Source: Pseudomonas sp. B33.4 (GTDB taxonomy: Bacteria > Pseudomonadota > Gammaproteobacteria > Pseudomonadales > Pseudomonadaceae). From it: a stretch of DNA of 64,000 nucleotides. The position numbers and the translations under genes were made by a program. Within the stretch, counting starts at the first letter, position 1. Each line of letters opens with the position of its first letter. Of this stretch, positions 37,638-47,451 are shown one piece after another. Location: contig NZ_CP140706.1 in the NCBI RefSeq assembly GCF_034555375.1, positions 2,037,001-2,101,000 of the forward strand. The letters run 5' to 3'. The notes beneath the pieces were generated by a model. The model did not search any database. It was not told the DNA's origin and saw nothing but the letters and a program-made list of their open reading frames with translations.

Positions 37638-40088
37638 TCAGGCCGGCAGCGGACGGGTTTGCGAGCGGGTGCTGGCGGGCGGCGGACTCGGCAGGCGAGT
37701 CAGGCGCAAAGCATTGAGCACCACGGTCAACGAACTGATCGACATGCCGACGGCGGCCCACACCGGAGTGATCCAGCCGAGCGCGGCGAACGGCAACATG
37801 AGGCCATTGTACAGTGCCGCCCACAGCAGGTTCTCGATGATCACCCGCCGCGTGCGCCGTGCCAGCGTAAAAGCCTGCACCAAGGCGTCGAGGCGATTGG
37901 ACAGCAGCACCGCATCGGCGCTGGTTTTCGCCAGATCGGTGGCCGAGCCCATGGCCACGCTGATGTCAGCCGCCGCCAGTACTGGCACGTCATTGACGCC
38001 GTCGCCGAGCATCAGCACTTTACGGCCTTCCTTGTGCAGTTGCTGCAAGACTTGCAGCTTGTCGTCCGGACGCAAGCCGCCACGGGCCTCGTCGATACCG
38101 AGTTCGGCGGCGACGCTGGCGACCATCGGCGAGCTGTCGCCGGACAACAGCAAAGTGCGCCAGCCGCGTGCCTTGCAGGCGGCGAGCAGGGCGGGAGCGT
38201 CGTCACGCAAACGGTCGTCGAGGACGAACCACGCCAGCGGCCCTTGAGTGTCGCCGAGCAGCAGCCATTGACCCGCCTCGTCGGGCATTGCAGGCATAGC
38301 CGCGCCGCTGAGGGCGCAGACGAATTCTGCCTGGCCAATGCGCAAGCGCTGTCCGCCGACCAACCCTTCGAGGCCAAGCCCCGGCGTGCTGTGGACGTCT
38401 TCAGCGGCCAGCGGCGCACGGCCGAAGGCGCGGGCAATCGGGTGCTCCGAACGGTTTTCCAGAGCGGCGGCGAGGCTCAGGCATTGATCACTGTCGAGCG
38501 TCGCGAGTGGACGAATCGAGCGCAGCACCAACCGACCTTCGGTGAGCGTGCCGGTTTTGTCGAAGATCACCGTGTCGATCTGATTCAAACCTTCCAGCAC
38601 GTGACCGCGAGTCAGCAGCAAACCGAGTTTGTGCAGGGTGCCAGTGGCGGCCGTCAGCGCGGTCGGCGTCGCCAGCGACAGCGCGCACGGGCAGGTCGCG
38701 ACGAGCATGGCGAGGACGATCCAGAACGCGCGCGACGAATCCAGTTCCCACCACAACAGGCCAATGGCCGCTGCGGCGATCAGTGATAACAGCAGGAACC
38801 ATTGCGCAGCGCGGTCGGCGATTTCCGCCAGGCGCGGTTTTTCCGCTTGGGCACGATCAAGCAGACGGACGATGGCCGACAGGCGTGTGTCTTGTCCGAG
38901 AGCCTGAACTTCCACGGTCAACGCGCCTTCGACGTTGAGCGTGCCGGCAGTGACCGTATCGCCCCGCGTCCGCGGTTGCGGCAGGTACTCGCCGGTGAGC
39001 AGCGATTCATCGATGCTCGACTGGCCGTCGATGATTTTGCCGTCGGCCGGGAGGATCGATCCGGCTTGCACCAGAATCTTGTCGCCCAGGCGCAATTCGC
39101 TAAGCAGGATGCGCTCGCTCTGGCCGTTGTTGTCCAGACGCAGACATGAAGCGGGCAACAGATTCACTAACTGAGCCGTGGCGGCGGCGGTGCGTTCGCG
39201 GGCGCGGCGCTCCAGATAACGCCCGGCGAGCAGGAACAGCGCAAACATGCCGACCGCATCGAAATACAACTCACCGACCCCGGTGATCGACGTCCAGATC
39301 CCGGCGATGTAAGCGCTGCCGATCGCCAGTGATACCGAGACATCCATGGTCAGGTGGCGCGTGCGCAGATCGCGCATCGCGCCTTTGAAGAACGGCGCGC
39401 AGCTGTAGAACACGATCGGCGTGGTCAGGAACAGCGCGACCCAGCGCAGGATCGTGTGCAGCTCGGGGCTGAGGTCGATGTTGAATTCCGGCCAAGTGGC
39501 CATGGTCGCCATCATTGCCTGGAACCACAGCAGTCCGGCCACGCCGAGCTGGCGCAGGGCCAGACGGTTTTCACTGGCCAGTTGTTCGCTGGCACGGTCG
39601 GCCTGATACGGATGGGCGGCGTAACCGATGTGGCGCAGTTCGGCGAGGATCTGGCTCAGCGGCAATTGCGCATCGGCCCAGCTCACGTGCAAGCGATGGT
39701 TGGACAGATTCAAGCGTGCTTCGGCCACGGCGGGCAGCGTGCGCAGGTGTTTCTCGATCAGCCAGCCGCACGCCGCGCAACTGATGCCTTCCATCAACAG
39801 CGTGGTTTCAGCCAGATCGCCTTCGTGACGGACGAAGGGTTGCTGGACATCGGCGCGGTCGTACAGTGCCAATTCGTCGGTCAGTTGCACTGGCAGCGCT
39901 TCCGGATTGGCTGAAGCTTCGCTGCGATGTTGGTAGTAGCTTTCCAGGCCGCCGGCGACGATGGCTTCGGCCACGGCCTGGCAACCCGGGCAGCAGAACT
40001 CGCGGGATTGCCCGAGCACGACGGCGGTGAAGCGGCTGCCGGACGGGACGGGCAGGGCGCAGTGGTAGCAGGGGATTGGGGTGGTCAT
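37638..40088 (-). CDS. ccoI: Copper-translocating P-type ATPase CcoI (FixI)
   Basis: The 816-residue inner-membrane pump supplies copper for cbb3 oxidase. The N-terminus has a cysteine-rich YHCALPV...CCPGC segment and a heavy-metal domain GISCAACGWLIEKH. Membrane motif CPC is in ATCPCALSLATPTAL. The phosphorylation motif is DKTGTLTEG and the ATP-domain motif is GDGVNDVPVLA. The actuator has LTGEYLPQ. The length is typical of CcoI. It lies between ccoH and ccoS on the same strand, separated from ccoH by a repeat doublet. Confidence 0.96.
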   Translation of the reverse strand: MTTPIPCYHCALPVPSGSRFTAVVLGQSREFCCPGCQAVAEAIVAGGLESYYQHRSEASANPEALPVQLTDELALYDRADVQQPFVRHEGDLAETTLLMEGISCAACGWLIEKHLRTLPAVAEARLNLSNHRLHVSWADAQLPLSQILAELRHIGYAAHPYQADRASEQLASENRLALRQLGVAGLLWFQAMMATMATWPEFNIDLSPELHTILRWVALFLTTPIVFYSCAPFFKGAMRDLRTRHLTMDVSVSLAIGSAYIAGIWTSITGVGELYFDAVGMFALFLLAGRYLERRARERTAAATAQLVNLLPASCLRLDNNGQSERILLSELRLGDKILVQAGSILPADGKIIDGQSSIDESLLTGEYLPQPRTRGDTVTAGTLNVEGALTVEVQALGQDTRLSAIVRLLDRAQAEKPRLAEIADRAAQWFLLLSLIAAAAIGLLWWELDSSRAFWIVLAMLVATCPCALSLATPTALTAATGTLHKLGLLLTRGHVLEGLNQIDTVIFDKTGTLTEGRLVLRSIRPLATLDSDQCLSLAAALENRSEHPIARAFGRAPLAAEDVHSTPGLGLEGLVGGQRLRIGQAEFVCALSGAAMPAMPDEAGQWLLLGDTQGPLAWFVLDDRLRDDAPALLAACKARGWRTLLLSGDSSPMVASVAAELGIDEARGGLRPDDKLQVLQQLHKEGRKVLMLGDGVNDVPVLAAADISVAMGSATDLAKTSADAVLLSNRLDALVQAFTLARRTRRVIIENLLWAALYNGLMLPFAALGWITPVWAAVGMSISSLTVVLNALRLTRLPSPPPASTRSQTRPLPA

Positions 40089-40132
40089 GGCATCGTTGAG
40101 GGGGTAAGCCCTTGCATTGGGGTTGTCCGCTT

Positions 40133-40267
40133 GCCCTCACCCCAACTCTCTCCCGGAAGGAGAGGGAGCCGATCAGTGCGAGCCTGGATCTTCACTGTCA
40201 TACACAAAACGTGCAAACGCTCGAGATCAGTTCCCTCTCCTGGGGGGGAGGGCTAGGGTGAGGGGGC
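40133..40267. repeat. Dispersed repeat pair, CCCTCACCC...CTCTCCC type, inside the cco assembly operon
   Basis: CCCTCACCCCAACTCTCTCC at 40134 and an inverted GGGGAGGGCTAGGGTGAGGG ending 40266 lie between ccoH and ccoI. It is the same family as at 7691, 51901 and 52865. Confidence 0.82.
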
Positions 40268-40279
40268 TTTTGAAGTTGT

Positions 40280-40819
40280 TTACTTCTTCAGGTCTTCCGC
40301 ACCTTGCAGCGGTTCATCACCGAGCAGCAGATCCTTGTCATGGCTGACCAGCTCTTCTTCGAACATGCGCCACACGTGATCATCCTGACTGCCGAGCAAT
40401 TCGACAAAACGGCGACCTTCGACCTTGTCACCCAATTGACCGATGTAGCGGCCCGTTTCAGTCTCGCTGCGGGTCAGCACAATCTTGCGATCTTTCTCTG
40501 GTTGCGTCGGCGAAATCAGGTTCAGTTCCAGTGTCTTCGGCTGACTGTCACCGCTCAAACGCAGATCAACCTCACCAGTAACATCATCCAGATGCACCGC
40601 CGCACGCATCTTCAGATTCTGCGCCAACAGCTCACGGTCCAGCGAACGGTTGATGCCTTTGCCGGCCTCGTAATAGTTGTCGTTGACCAGGTTGTCCGGG
40701 TTGTTCACCGCGATGGTCACCATCGACAGGGTCAGGGTCACCGAGCAGGCCAGAATCCCGATGATGATCCATGGCCAAAGGTGCTTGTACCAAGGGCTTG
40801 CGGCGTTTGCTGCGGGCAT
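40280..40819 (-). CDS. ccoH: cbb3 oxidase assembly protein CcoH (FixH family)
   Basis: The 179-residue protein has a single N-terminal membrane helix (WPWIIIGILACSVTLTLSMV) and a periplasmic domain with NYYEAGKGINRSLDRE, the FixH signature. It interacts with CcoP in known systems. The ATG at 40819 is chosen, though a TTG at 40834 would overlap the ccoG stop. Either way it is translationally close to ccoG. Confidence 0.9.
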   Translation of the reverse strand: MPAANAASPWYKHLWPWIIIGILACSVTLTLSMVTIAVNNPDNLVNDNYYEAGKGINRSLDRELLAQNLKMRAAVHLDDVTGEVDLRLSGDSQPKTLELNLISPTQPEKDRKIVLTRSETETGRYIGQLGDKVEGRRFVELLGSQDDHVWRMFEEELVSHDKDLLLGDEPLQGAEDLKK

Positions 40820-40830
40820 GTTCAGTTCTC

Positions 40831-42246
40831 TCAACGGATTTGTGGGCCGATGAATCGGCTCTTGGCTTCAACGTGGACGCTGTCGTCATCGGCATCCTTG
40901 AGGATGAATTTCACCTCGTTGGTGCTCGATGGCAGTTGTTCCGGCGCGCTCGACAATTCGACCGGCATGCTGACGATATCGCCGGCCGCGACTTTGATCT
41001 CGCGCTTGCCTTGCAGGCGCAGATCCGGCAACCCGGCGGCTTCCAGCACATAAGTGTGATCGCGCTGGTCCTTGTTCATGATCTTCAGGCTGTAAACGTT
41101 TTCGATCCGGCCTTCAGCGTTTTCGCGGTACAGCACACGGTCCTTGCTGACATCGAAACCGACCAGTGAACGCATGACGAACGCGGTAACCAATAGGCTG
41201 ATCATCGCCAGCAACACCACGGCATAGCCGATCAGGCGCGGGCGCAGTTTATGGGTTTTCTGCCCCGACAGGTTGTGTTCGGTGGTGTAGCTGATCAACC
41301 CACGCGGGTAGTCCATTTTGTCCATGATGCTGTCGCAGGCGTCGATGCACGCGGCGCAGCCGATGCACTCGATCTGCAGGCCGTCGCGGATGTCGATGCC
41401 GGTCGGGCAGACCTGCACGCACATGGTGCAATCGATGCAATCACCGAGACCCTGGGCCTTGTAGTCGACGCCTTTCTTGCGCGGGCCACGGCTTTCACCG
41501 CGACGCGGATCGTAGGAAACGATCAGCGTGTCCTTGTCGAACATCACGCTCTGGAAGCGCGCGTACGGACACATGTAAATGCACACTTGCTCGCGCAACC
41601 AGCCGGCGTTGCCGTAGGTGGCGAGGGTGAAGAAACCGACCCAGAAGTACGACCAGCCATCAGCCTGGCCGGTGAAGAATTCGAAAACCAGTTCGCGGAT
41701 CGGTGAAAAATAACCGACAAAGGTCATGCCGGTGACAAAACCGATCAGCAGCCACAGCGAATGTTTGGCGACTTTGCGCAGGAATTTGTTGGCGCTCATC
41801 GGCGCCTTGTCGAGCTTGATGCGCTGGTTGCGGTCGCCTTCAGTGACTTTCTCGCACCACATGAAAATCCACGTCCACACACTTTGCGGGCAGGTATAAC
41901 CACACCAGACACGGCCGGCATACACGGTAATGAAGAACAGGCCGAACGCGGCAATGATCAACAGGCCGGAAAGCAGGATGAAATCCTGCGGCCAGAAGGT
42001 GGCGCCGAAAATGAAGAATTTGCGCTCTGGCAAGTTCCACCATACGGCCTGATGGCCGCTCCAGTTCAGCCACACCGTACCGAAATACAGCAGGAACAAG
42101 GCAGCACCGCCCATCATCCGCAGATTACGGAACAGGCCGGTGAAGGCACGGGTGTAGATTTTTTCTCGAGAGGCGTAAAGGTCGACGCTGTTGTTCGCGT
42201 TTTTGCTCGGTGGTGTGACGTCGTGTACCGGAATCTGGTTGCTCAT
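40831..42246 (-). CDS. ccoG: Cytochrome c oxidase accessory protein CcoG (RdxA/FixG)
   Basis: The 471-residue membrane ferredoxin is a copper/iron-sulfur reductase of cbb3 assembly. The N-terminus is MSNQIPVHDVTPPSKN. Several membrane helices follow, with VWCGYTCPQSVWTWIFMWCE. Two [4Fe-4S] clusters are marked by CIDCTMCVQVCPTGIDI and CIGCAACIDACD. The C-terminus is an Ig-like domain. The start at 42246 (or the adjacent ATG at 42249) is chosen over one at 42294 to fit the family N-terminus. It is first of ccoG-H-I-S. A degenerate Anr-like site lies upstream. Confidence 0.96.
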   Translation of the reverse strand: MSNQIPVHDVTPPSKNANNSVDLYASREKIYTRAFTGLFRNLRMMGGAALFLLYFGTVWLNWSGHQAVWWNLPERKFFIFGATFWPQDFILLSGLLIIAAFGLFFITVYAGRVWCGYTCPQSVWTWIFMWCEKVTEGDRNQRIKLDKAPMSANKFLRKVAKHSLWLLIGFVTGMTFVGYFSPIRELVFEFFTGQADGWSYFWVGFFTLATYGNAGWLREQVCIYMCPYARFQSVMFDKDTLIVSYDPRRGESRGPRKKGVDYKAQGLGDCIDCTMCVQVCPTGIDIRDGLQIECIGCAACIDACDSIMDKMDYPRGLISYTTEHNLSGQKTHKLRPRLIGYAVVLLAMISLLVTAFVMRSLVGFDVSKDRVLYRENAEGRIENVYSLKIMNKDQRDHTYVLEAAGLPDLRLQGKREIKVAAGDIVSMPVELSSAPEQLPSSTNEVKFILKDADDDSVHVEAKSRFIGPQIR

Positions 42247-42413
42247 CATTGCATCCCACGGCAGTGGAAAAATGCCTCGGTCGATACGTGCCAACCAAGG
42301 TCAAAAAGGGCTGTTGCAGTGGCGCAATGATACGCCGGTCGCTCTGGCTCAAGGGTGCGACCTTTGGTCGCGTTGGGTAAAAAACCTGAATGGTGTAGCG
42401 AATGCAGCAAAGC

Positions 42414-42427
42414 CTGATGCAGGTCAA
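42414..42427 (-). promoter_or_regulatory. Degenerate Anr-like site upstream of ccoG
   Basis: On the minus strand it reads TTGACCTGCATCAG, two differences from TTGAT-N4-ATCAA. It is 168 bases before the ccoG start, after the terminator-proximal end of the toxin gene. It is plausible only because neighbouring genes have better boxes. Confidence 0.35.
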
Positions 42428-42503
42428 TTGACTTGTTGAGTATGGACGGTTTTGGCCTGAGGGCTAATCCAGGGTTGCTCACCTCGCTGGGGCTCGCCAT
42501 CAT

Positions 42504-42532
42504 AAAAAAACCCCGTCAGTGATCTGGCGGGA
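42504..42532 (-). terminator. Terminator of the toxin-antitoxin operon
   Basis: On the minus strand CCCGCCAG/CTGACGGG with loop ATCA is followed by TTTTTTT. It isolates the toxin-antitoxin pair from ccoG downstream. Confidence 0.85.
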
Positions 42533-42541
42533 CTTTCACGA

Positions 42542-42964
42542 TCAGTTATTGGCCGCGATCCATGGGTTGATCAGAGGAACGCCGCTCAGTTGAAAGTCCG
42601 AAACGTTACGGGTAACCAAGGTCAGTCCATGGACAAGTGCGGTGGCGGCAATCAAGGCGTCGCATTCATTGCTGCGATCAGGCACATGCAGCTGTGCGCA
42701 TCGGGTCGCGACGACGGTATCGACCGAGAGGATTCTTCCCGAGAATGCGGGTTTGACATGACGCTCAAGCCAGTGGCGGAGCATCCCTCCTTGCGGTGGG
42801 TCGCGGCGTTCGATACGCAGAATGCCGATTTCCAGCTCCAGCACGGTGATAGCCGATAAATACAGGCTGGCCGGGGCGACGCTGTTTGCCCAGGTCACCA
42901 CCTGTTTGTCGGCCTGGGGTTTTCGCAGTTCGGAAACCACGTTGGTATCAAGTAGAAACATCAA
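42542..42964 (-). CDS. PIN-domain toxin (VapC/FitB-like)
   Basis: The 140-residue PIN nuclease carries the acidic residues in order: Asp6 in LLDTNVVSELR, Glu in VLELEIGI, Asp in NECDALIAATAL and Asp in TRNVSDF. VapC-type toxins cut RNA, often initiator tRNA, but the target here is unknown. Its start overlaps the antitoxin stop by 4 bases, the standard coupled layout. It lies in the cbb3 cluster but transcription should end at the terminator before ccoG. Confidence 0.88.
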   Translation of the reverse strand: MMFLLDTNVVSELRKPQADKQVVTWANSVAPASLYLSAITVLELEIGILRIERRDPPQGGMLRHWLERHVKPAFSGRILSVDTVVATRCAQLHVPDRSNECDALIAATALVHGLTLVTRNVSDFQLSGVPLINPWIAANN

Positions 42965-43218
42965 GACAGATCCACGCTACGAGGGCTGATGACGGCGCGC
43001 TCAGGTTCGAATTCGATGTCAGGCGCATTCGGCATGACCAGAAGATCGACGATGCTGGTCTGGCTGCCGGTCAGTTTCTGGTACTCCTCGATGCTCAGCA
43101 GTACATGAGCAGGCTTGCCACGATCGGTAATGATGACCGGACCCTGATGCGCGGCTTTTTTGGCAGCACTGGTGTCCTGATTGAACTCGCGGCTGGAAAT
43201 GGTCGTGATGGCCATCAT
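42961..43218 (-). CDS. Antitoxin of the Phd/YefM family
   Basis: The 85-residue protein begins MMAITTISSREFNQDTSAAK and has GPVIITDRGKPAHVLLSIEE, the Phd/YefM DNA-binding signature. The C-terminal tail (about 60-85) would wrap the PIN toxin. The start at 43218 is supported by GGAGG a few bases upstream. The longer frame to 43317 lacks family residues and reads promoter DNA. The antitoxin-first order is typical for autorepressed pairs. Confidence 0.88.
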   Translation of the reverse strand: MMAITTISSREFNQDTSAAKKAAHQGPVIITDRGKPAHVLLSIEEYQKLTGSQTSIVDLLVMPNAPDIEFEPERAVISPRSVDLS

Positions 43219-43402
43219 GTTTGGCCTCCAGATATTTGGGTGTAGAAACGTTACTACCTTGGAGTTTGCGCGGCAATCGAAAAGGTGGATTGCGGACGAT
43301 CGGTTTATCACTGTCATAACGGCACCGTCGAAAGCGCCCCTGCCAAACCGCAGGGGCGCAGGGTATTGGGCAAATGTTCGCTGTGTTTTGCTGGCCTGTC
43401 TG

Positions 43403-43576
43403 TCAGGGCAATCGTCCGCCGCCGAGACCGTCCAGACCGCCCCCGTTACCTGGATGGCCCACGGTGTCTGCCGAAAGTGAGCGTGCGGGCGCCTCAGGCG
43501 TTTTTACCGGCGTCGCATCATGATCAGGGCGGGGCTGCAAACGTTTTGACAGTGTGCTTTCGTCATTCTTTGGCAT
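43403..43576 (-). CDS. Possible small hypothetical protein (57 aa)
   Basis: A short frame begins MPKNDESTLSKRLQPRPDHD and ends GGLDGLGGGRLP. AAGGATG sits about nine bases before the ATG, a good ribosome-binding site. It is polar and proline/glycine-rich with no membrane helix. It lies in the gap between the antitoxin and ccoP1. No family is recognised, and it could be non-coding. An in-frame earlier start at 43615 is possible. Confidence 0.4.
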   Translation of the reverse strand: MPKNDESTLSKRLQPRPDHDATPVKTPEAPARSLSADTVGHPGNGGGLDGLGGGRLP

Positions 43577-43691
43577 GTAGGCTTCATCCTTGAAGGTTGA
43601 CCCGATGCTGCTCATCGGGGTGGGAAAAACCTACAGGGGGCTGCTGTTCAGGTCTATTGGGCAAACGTTTCAAGTCATGAATGCCGGCATG

Positions 43692-43729
43692 AAAAAAGGC
43701 CCCGCCAATCAACATTGGCGGGGCCTTTT
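43692..43729 (-). terminator. Terminator after ccoP1
   Basis: A long stem AAAAGGCCCCGCCAAT/ATTGGCGGGGCCTTTT with a CAAC loop lies 19 bases after the ccoP1 stop, with A/T runs on both sides. It ends the ccoNOQP-1 operon and would also stop plus-strand transcription. Confidence 0.92.
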
Positions 43730-43747
43730 GTGCTTCAAGCGTTGGCC

Positions 43748-44731
43748 TTACTCGGCGTTCGCTTCCGGTGCTTTTTCACCGTGGGACAGGCTGTAAACAT
43801 ACGCCGCCAGCAGGTGAACCTTGTCGTTGCCTTGCAGTTGTTCCTGCGCCGGCATCTGGCCCTGGCGGCCGTAACGGATGGTCTGCTGCAGTTGCGCGAA
43901 GCTCGAACCGTAGATGAAAGCACCCGGGTGGGTCAGGTCAGGCGCGCCCATGGCGGGAGTGCCTTTGCCGGCCGGACCGTGGCAGGCCACGCAGTTGGCG
44001 GCGAACAGTTTGCCGCCGTTGGCCGGATCAGCCTTGGTGCCTTCCGGCAGTTTGCGGCCATCCAGGTTGGTCACGACAAACGCTGCCACGTCGGCAACGC
44101 CTTGCTCGCCAATCACTTCAGCCCAGGCCGGCATCACCGCGTGACGACCGCCCATGATCGTGGTCTTGATGGTTTCCGGCTCGCCACCCCAGCGCCAGTC
44201 GGCGTCGGTCAGGTTCGGGAAACCGTAAGCGCCCTTGGCGTCGGAACCGTGGCACACCGAGCAGTTGGAGGCGAACAGGCGGCCACCCATTTTCAGGGCT
44301 TGCGGATCTTTGGCGACTTCTTCGATTGGCATGGCAGCGAACTTGGCGAAGATCGGACCGAATTTGGCGTCCGAGCGAGCCATTTCCTTTTCCCACTCGT
44401 GCACGCCGGTCCAGCCGGTCTGGCCGTTGGCGAACGCGGTCTGCTTGTCGTTATCGAGGTAGTTGTAGCCCGGCAGCAGGCCTTTCCAGTTGCCCAGGCC
44501 CGGGTACAGCACTAGGTAACCCAAGGCAAAAATGATGGTGCCGACAAACAGCATGAACCACCATTTTGGCAGTGGGTTGTCGTACTCCTCGATCCCGTCG
44601 AAGGAGTGCCCGACCGTCTCGTCCGTCTGTTCGCTGCGCTGGCCCTTACGGGTCGACAGCAGCAGCCAGGTCAGGGAAAAGATCGTACCGAGACTGAGGA
44701 CTGTGACGTACAGACTCCAGAATGTAGTCAT
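43748..44731 (-). CDS. ccoP1: cbb3 oxidase diheme subunit CcoP (copy 1)
   Basis: The 327-residue subunit has an N-terminal membrane helix ([20 protein letters not shown]), a second helix, and two c-type heme motifs CSVCHG and CVACHG in periplasmic domains. Its start overlaps the ccoQ1 stop by 4 bases. It is last in ccoN1-O1-Q1-P1 and has the extra segment [15 protein letters not shown] (near residue 95) that copy 2 lacks. Confidence 0.95.
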   Translation of the reverse strand: MTTFWSLYVTVLSLGTIFSLTWLLLSTRKGQRSEQTDETVGHSFDGIEEYDNPLPKWWFMLFVGTIIFALGYLVLYPGLGNWKGLLPGYNYLDNDKQTAFANGQTGWTGVHEWEKEMARSDAKFGPIFAKFAAMPIEEVAKDPQALKMGGRLFASNCSVCHGSDAKGAYGFPNLTDADWRWGGEPETIKTTIMGGRHAVMPAWAEVIGEQGVADVAAFVVTNLDGRKLPEGTKADPANGGKLFAANCVACHGPAGKGTPAMGAPDLTHPGAFIYGSSFAQLQQTIRYGRQGQMPAQEQLQGNDKVHLLAAYVYSLSHGEKAPEANAE

Positions 44732-44913
44732 TCTTTGTTACTCCTAGAAGCTTGCTCGACGTGCTTGATGGCTTCGGGATCATCCGCGAAAGGCAGCAAG
44801 GTCGCGTCTTCAAACTCCGACTTGCGCTTGGGGCTGAACACCCACAGCGCCAGACCGATGAAGGCCACCATCACAACAACGGTGCCCAGGCCACGAATCA
44901 TCCCGATATCCAT
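44728..44913 (-). CDS. ccoQ1: cbb3 oxidase subunit CcoQ (copy 1)
   Basis: The 61-residue protein has one membrane helix ([20 protein letters not shown]) and a charged tail [14 protein letters not shown], as in CcoQ/FixQ. It sits between ccoO1 and ccoP1 with the usual tight spacing. Confidence 0.9.
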   Translation of the reverse strand: MDIGMIRGLGTVVVMVAFIGLALWVFSPKRKSEFEDATLLPFADDPEAIKHVEQASRSNKE

Positions 44914-44918
44914 CTAAT

Positions 44919-45527
44919 TCACCGTTTGCTTTTGATGATGGTGCCCAGGCCTTGCAGGTAGGCCACCAGCGCGTCCATTTCGGTTTTGCCCTTCACGGCA
45001 TCCTGTGCACCGGCGATGTCTTCGTCGGTGTAAGGGACGCCAAGGGTGCGCAAAACCTCCATTTTCTTGGCGGTTTCCTTGCCGTCGAGCTTGTTTTCCA
45101 CGAGGAACGGGTAAGCCGGCATTTTCGATTCAGGCACCACGTTGCGCGGGTTGTACAAGTGCGCACGTTGCCAGTCATCGGAGTAACGACCGCCCACGCG
45201 AGCAAGGTCTGGACCGGTACGCTTGGAACCCCACAGGAACGGGTGATCCCAGACGCTTTCACCGGCGACCGAGTAGTGGCCGTAGCGTTCGGTTTCAGCA
45301 CGGAACGGACGGATCATCTGCGAGTGGCAGCCGACGCAACCGTTGGCGATGTAAACGTCGCGGCCTTCCAGTTCCAGCGCCGACCGCGGCTTCATGCCTT
45401 CGACCGGCTTGTTGGTGACGTCCTGGAAAAACAGCGGAACGATTTGGGTCAGGCCGCCAACGCTGACGGCGATGACCATGAAGAAGGCCAGCAGGCCAAT
45501 ATTCTTCTCGACAGCTTCATGCTTCAT
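44919..45527 (-). CDS. ccoO1: cbb3 oxidase monoheme subunit CcoO (copy 1)
   Basis: The 202-residue subunit starts [20 protein letters not shown] (membrane anchor) and has the heme-c motif [12 protein letters not shown] followed by [20 protein letters not shown]. It passes electrons from CcoP to CcoN. Its start overlaps the ccoN1 stop by one base. Confidence 0.96.
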   Translation of the reverse strand: MKHEAVEKNIGLLAFFMVIAVSVGGLTQIVPLFFQDVTNKPVEGMKPRSALELEGRDVYIANGCVGCHSQMIRPFRAETERYGHYSVAGESVWDHPFLWGSKRTGPDLARVGGRYSDDWQRAHLYNPRNVVPESKMPAYPFLVENKLDGKETAKKMEVLRTLGVPYTDEDIAGAQDAVKGKTEMDALVAYLQGLGTIIKSKR

Positions 45528-46969
45528 CAGTGAGCTCCAACGACAGCGATCTGGGCAGCGGCTTCAGCTTCAACCGGGTTCGAGGCGCGCACGGTGCGCC
45601 ACACGTTGTAAGCCATCAGGAACATGCCGCTGGCGAAGAATGCACCGCCCAGCGCACGAACGATGTAGCCCGGGTGGCTGGCTTGCAGCGCCTCAACGAA
45701 CGAGTAGGTGAGGGTGCCGTCATCGTTGATTGCACGCCACATCAGGCCCTGAGTGATGCCGTTGACCCACATCGACGCGATGTACAGCACGGTGCCGATG
45801 GTCGCGAGCCAGAAGTGTGCGTTGATCAGACCGACACTGTGCATCTGCGCCCGGCCGAACAGTTTCGGGATCATGTGGTAGATCGCGCCGATCGAAATCA
45901 TTGCCACCCAACCGAGAGCGCCGGCGTGTACGTGGCCGATGGTCCAGTCGGTGTAGTGCGAGAGCGAGTTGACGGTCTTGATCGCCATCATCGGACCTTC
46001 GAAGGTCGACATGCCGTAGAACGCCAGCGAGACCACGAGGAAGCGCAGGATCGGGTCGGTGCGCAGCTTATGCCAGGCGCCCGACAGGGTCATCATGCCG
46101 TTGATCATGCCGCCCCAGCTTGGCGCCAGGAGGATGATCGACATCGCCATGCCCAGCGATTGTGCCCAATCCGGCAGGGCGGTGTAGTGCAAGTGGTGCG
46201 GGCCGGCCCAGATGTACAGGGTGATCAGTGCCCAGAAGTGCACGATCGACAGGCGATACGAGTAGATCGGACGTTCGGCCTGTTTCGGCACGAAGTAGTA
46301 CATCATCCCGAGGAAACCGGTGGTGAGGAAGAAGCCTACGGCGTTGTGGCCGTACCACCACTGGATCATCGCATCGGTCGCGCCCGAGTAGGCGGAGTAG
46401 GACTTGAACAGGTTCACCGGCAGCGACATGTGGTTGACGATGTGCAGCATCGCCGTGACCACGATGAACGCACCGTAGAACCAGTTACCCACGTAGATGT
46501 GCTTGGTTTTGCGCTTGGTGATGGTGCCGAAGAACACCAGACCGTAGGTGACCCAGACAATGGCCAGCAAAATGGCGATCGGCCATTCCAGTTCCGCGTA
46601 TTCCTTGGTGGTGGTGTAACCCAGCGGCAAGGTAATGATTGCGCCGACGATCACCGCTTGCCAGCCCCAGAAGGTGAAGGCGGCGAGGCTGTCGGAGATC
46701 AGTCGCGTCTGGCAGGTTCGCTGCACGACATAGTAGGAAGTGGCAAATAGTGCACAACCACCGAAGGCGAAAATCACCAGGTTTGTGTGCAACGGGCGCA
46801 GGCGTCCAAAGCTCGTCCACGGCAGACCGAAGTTCAATTCCGGCCAGACCAGTTGCGAGGCGATGAAGACACCGAGCCCCATGCCAAGGATCCCCCAGAC
46901 CACCGTCATGATGGCGAACTGGCGGACTACCTTATAGTTATAAGCAGTCGGACTGATTGCTGTGCTCAT
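45527..46969 (-). CDS. ccoN1: cbb3 oxidase catalytic subunit CcoN (copy 1)
   Basis: The 480-residue heme-copper oxidase subunit has 12 membrane helices. Conserved segments include [11 protein letters not shown], the CuB/heme histidine regions ([27 protein letters not shown]) and [18 protein letters not shown]. It reduces oxygen to water with high affinity. It is first in ccoNOQP-1. A weak Anr-like dyad lies about 85 bases upstream, so this copy may be less oxygen-regulated than copy 2. Confidence 0.97.
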   Translation of the reverse strand: MSTAISPTAYNYKVVRQFAIMTVVWGILGMGLGVFIASQLVWPELNFGLPWTSFGRLRPLHTNLVIFAFGGCALFATSYYVVQRTCQTRLISDSLAAFTFWGWQAVIVGAIITLPLGYTTTKEYAELEWPIAILLAIVWVTYGLVFFGTITKRKTKHIYVGNWFYGAFIVVTAMLHIVNHMSLPVNLFKSYSAYSGATDAMIQWWYGHNAVGFFLTTGFLGMMYYFVPKQAERPIYSYRLSIVHFWALITLYIWAGPHHLHYTALPDWAQSLGMAMSIILLAPSWGGMINGMMTLSGAWHKLRTDPILRFLVVSLAFYGMSTFEGPMMAIKTVNSLSHYTDWTIGHVHAGALGWVAMISIGAIYHMIPKLFGRAQMHSVGLINAHFWLATIGTVLYIASMWVNGITQGLMWRAINDDGTLTYSFVEALQASHPGYIVRALGGAFFASGMFLMAYNVWRTVRASNPVEAEAAAQIAVVGAH

Positions 46970-47053
46970 TCTAAGGTTCCACGGTTTGGGTGTTTTATTA
47001 GGATTAAAATCGGCCGCAAGTATGCAGAGAGCAGGGGGTCATTGCAACGCGCC

Positions 47054-47067
47054 ATGACCTGGGTCAA
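47054..47067 (-). promoter_or_regulatory. Degenerate Anr-like dyad upstream of ccoN1
   Basis: On the minus strand TTGACCCAGGTCAT keeps a symmetric TTGAC-N4-GTCA form but departs from ATCAA. It lies 85-98 bases before ccoN1. A weaker box than at ccoN2 would fit the constitutive copy of other pseudomonads. Confidence 0.4.
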
Positions 47068-47380
47068 TGCTTTCCAACGCTGATTCTGCGGCCTTTCCAT
47101 GCGCCGCGTAAGGACAAAATCGGCCTCGGACAAAATGTCGCAGCGGACGAAAAAAGCGAGGGGTTCAGGTCGCTTGTAACGGGGTGTGTTCAAACGCTCG
47201 GTTCGGGTGACGGACGGTGAATGGCACGACAGCCGGTATCTACCGGCGTTTGCGGCCACATCAGTCAGCCGGTTCGCGGAACACAGCAGTCAGCGTTGAC
47301 CTGGAACCGGCACAAGCCAGTCCGCATCGAGCAAGCGTAGACCCGAATCAGAGGAACCGAAAGGAGAGGGTGCGAAGGGG

Positions 47381-47436
47381 TGCGACAATGCGTCGCAAAG
47401 GGGCTGGATGCTGCCGCACCGAGAATGGTGCGGCAG
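47381..47436 (-). terminator. Two hairpins downstream of ccoP2
   Basis: CTGCCGCACC/GGTGCGGCAG (47411-47436) begins 16 bases after the ccoP2 stop. A second palindrome TGCGAC...GTCGCA lies at 47381-47397. Neither is followed by a T run. They may be a Rho-assisted end or an mRNA-protecting structure. The rest of the 480-base gap to ccoN1 is promoter and leader DNA with no gene visible. Confidence 0.45.
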
Positions 47437-47451
47437 AGGTGTACGCAATGA

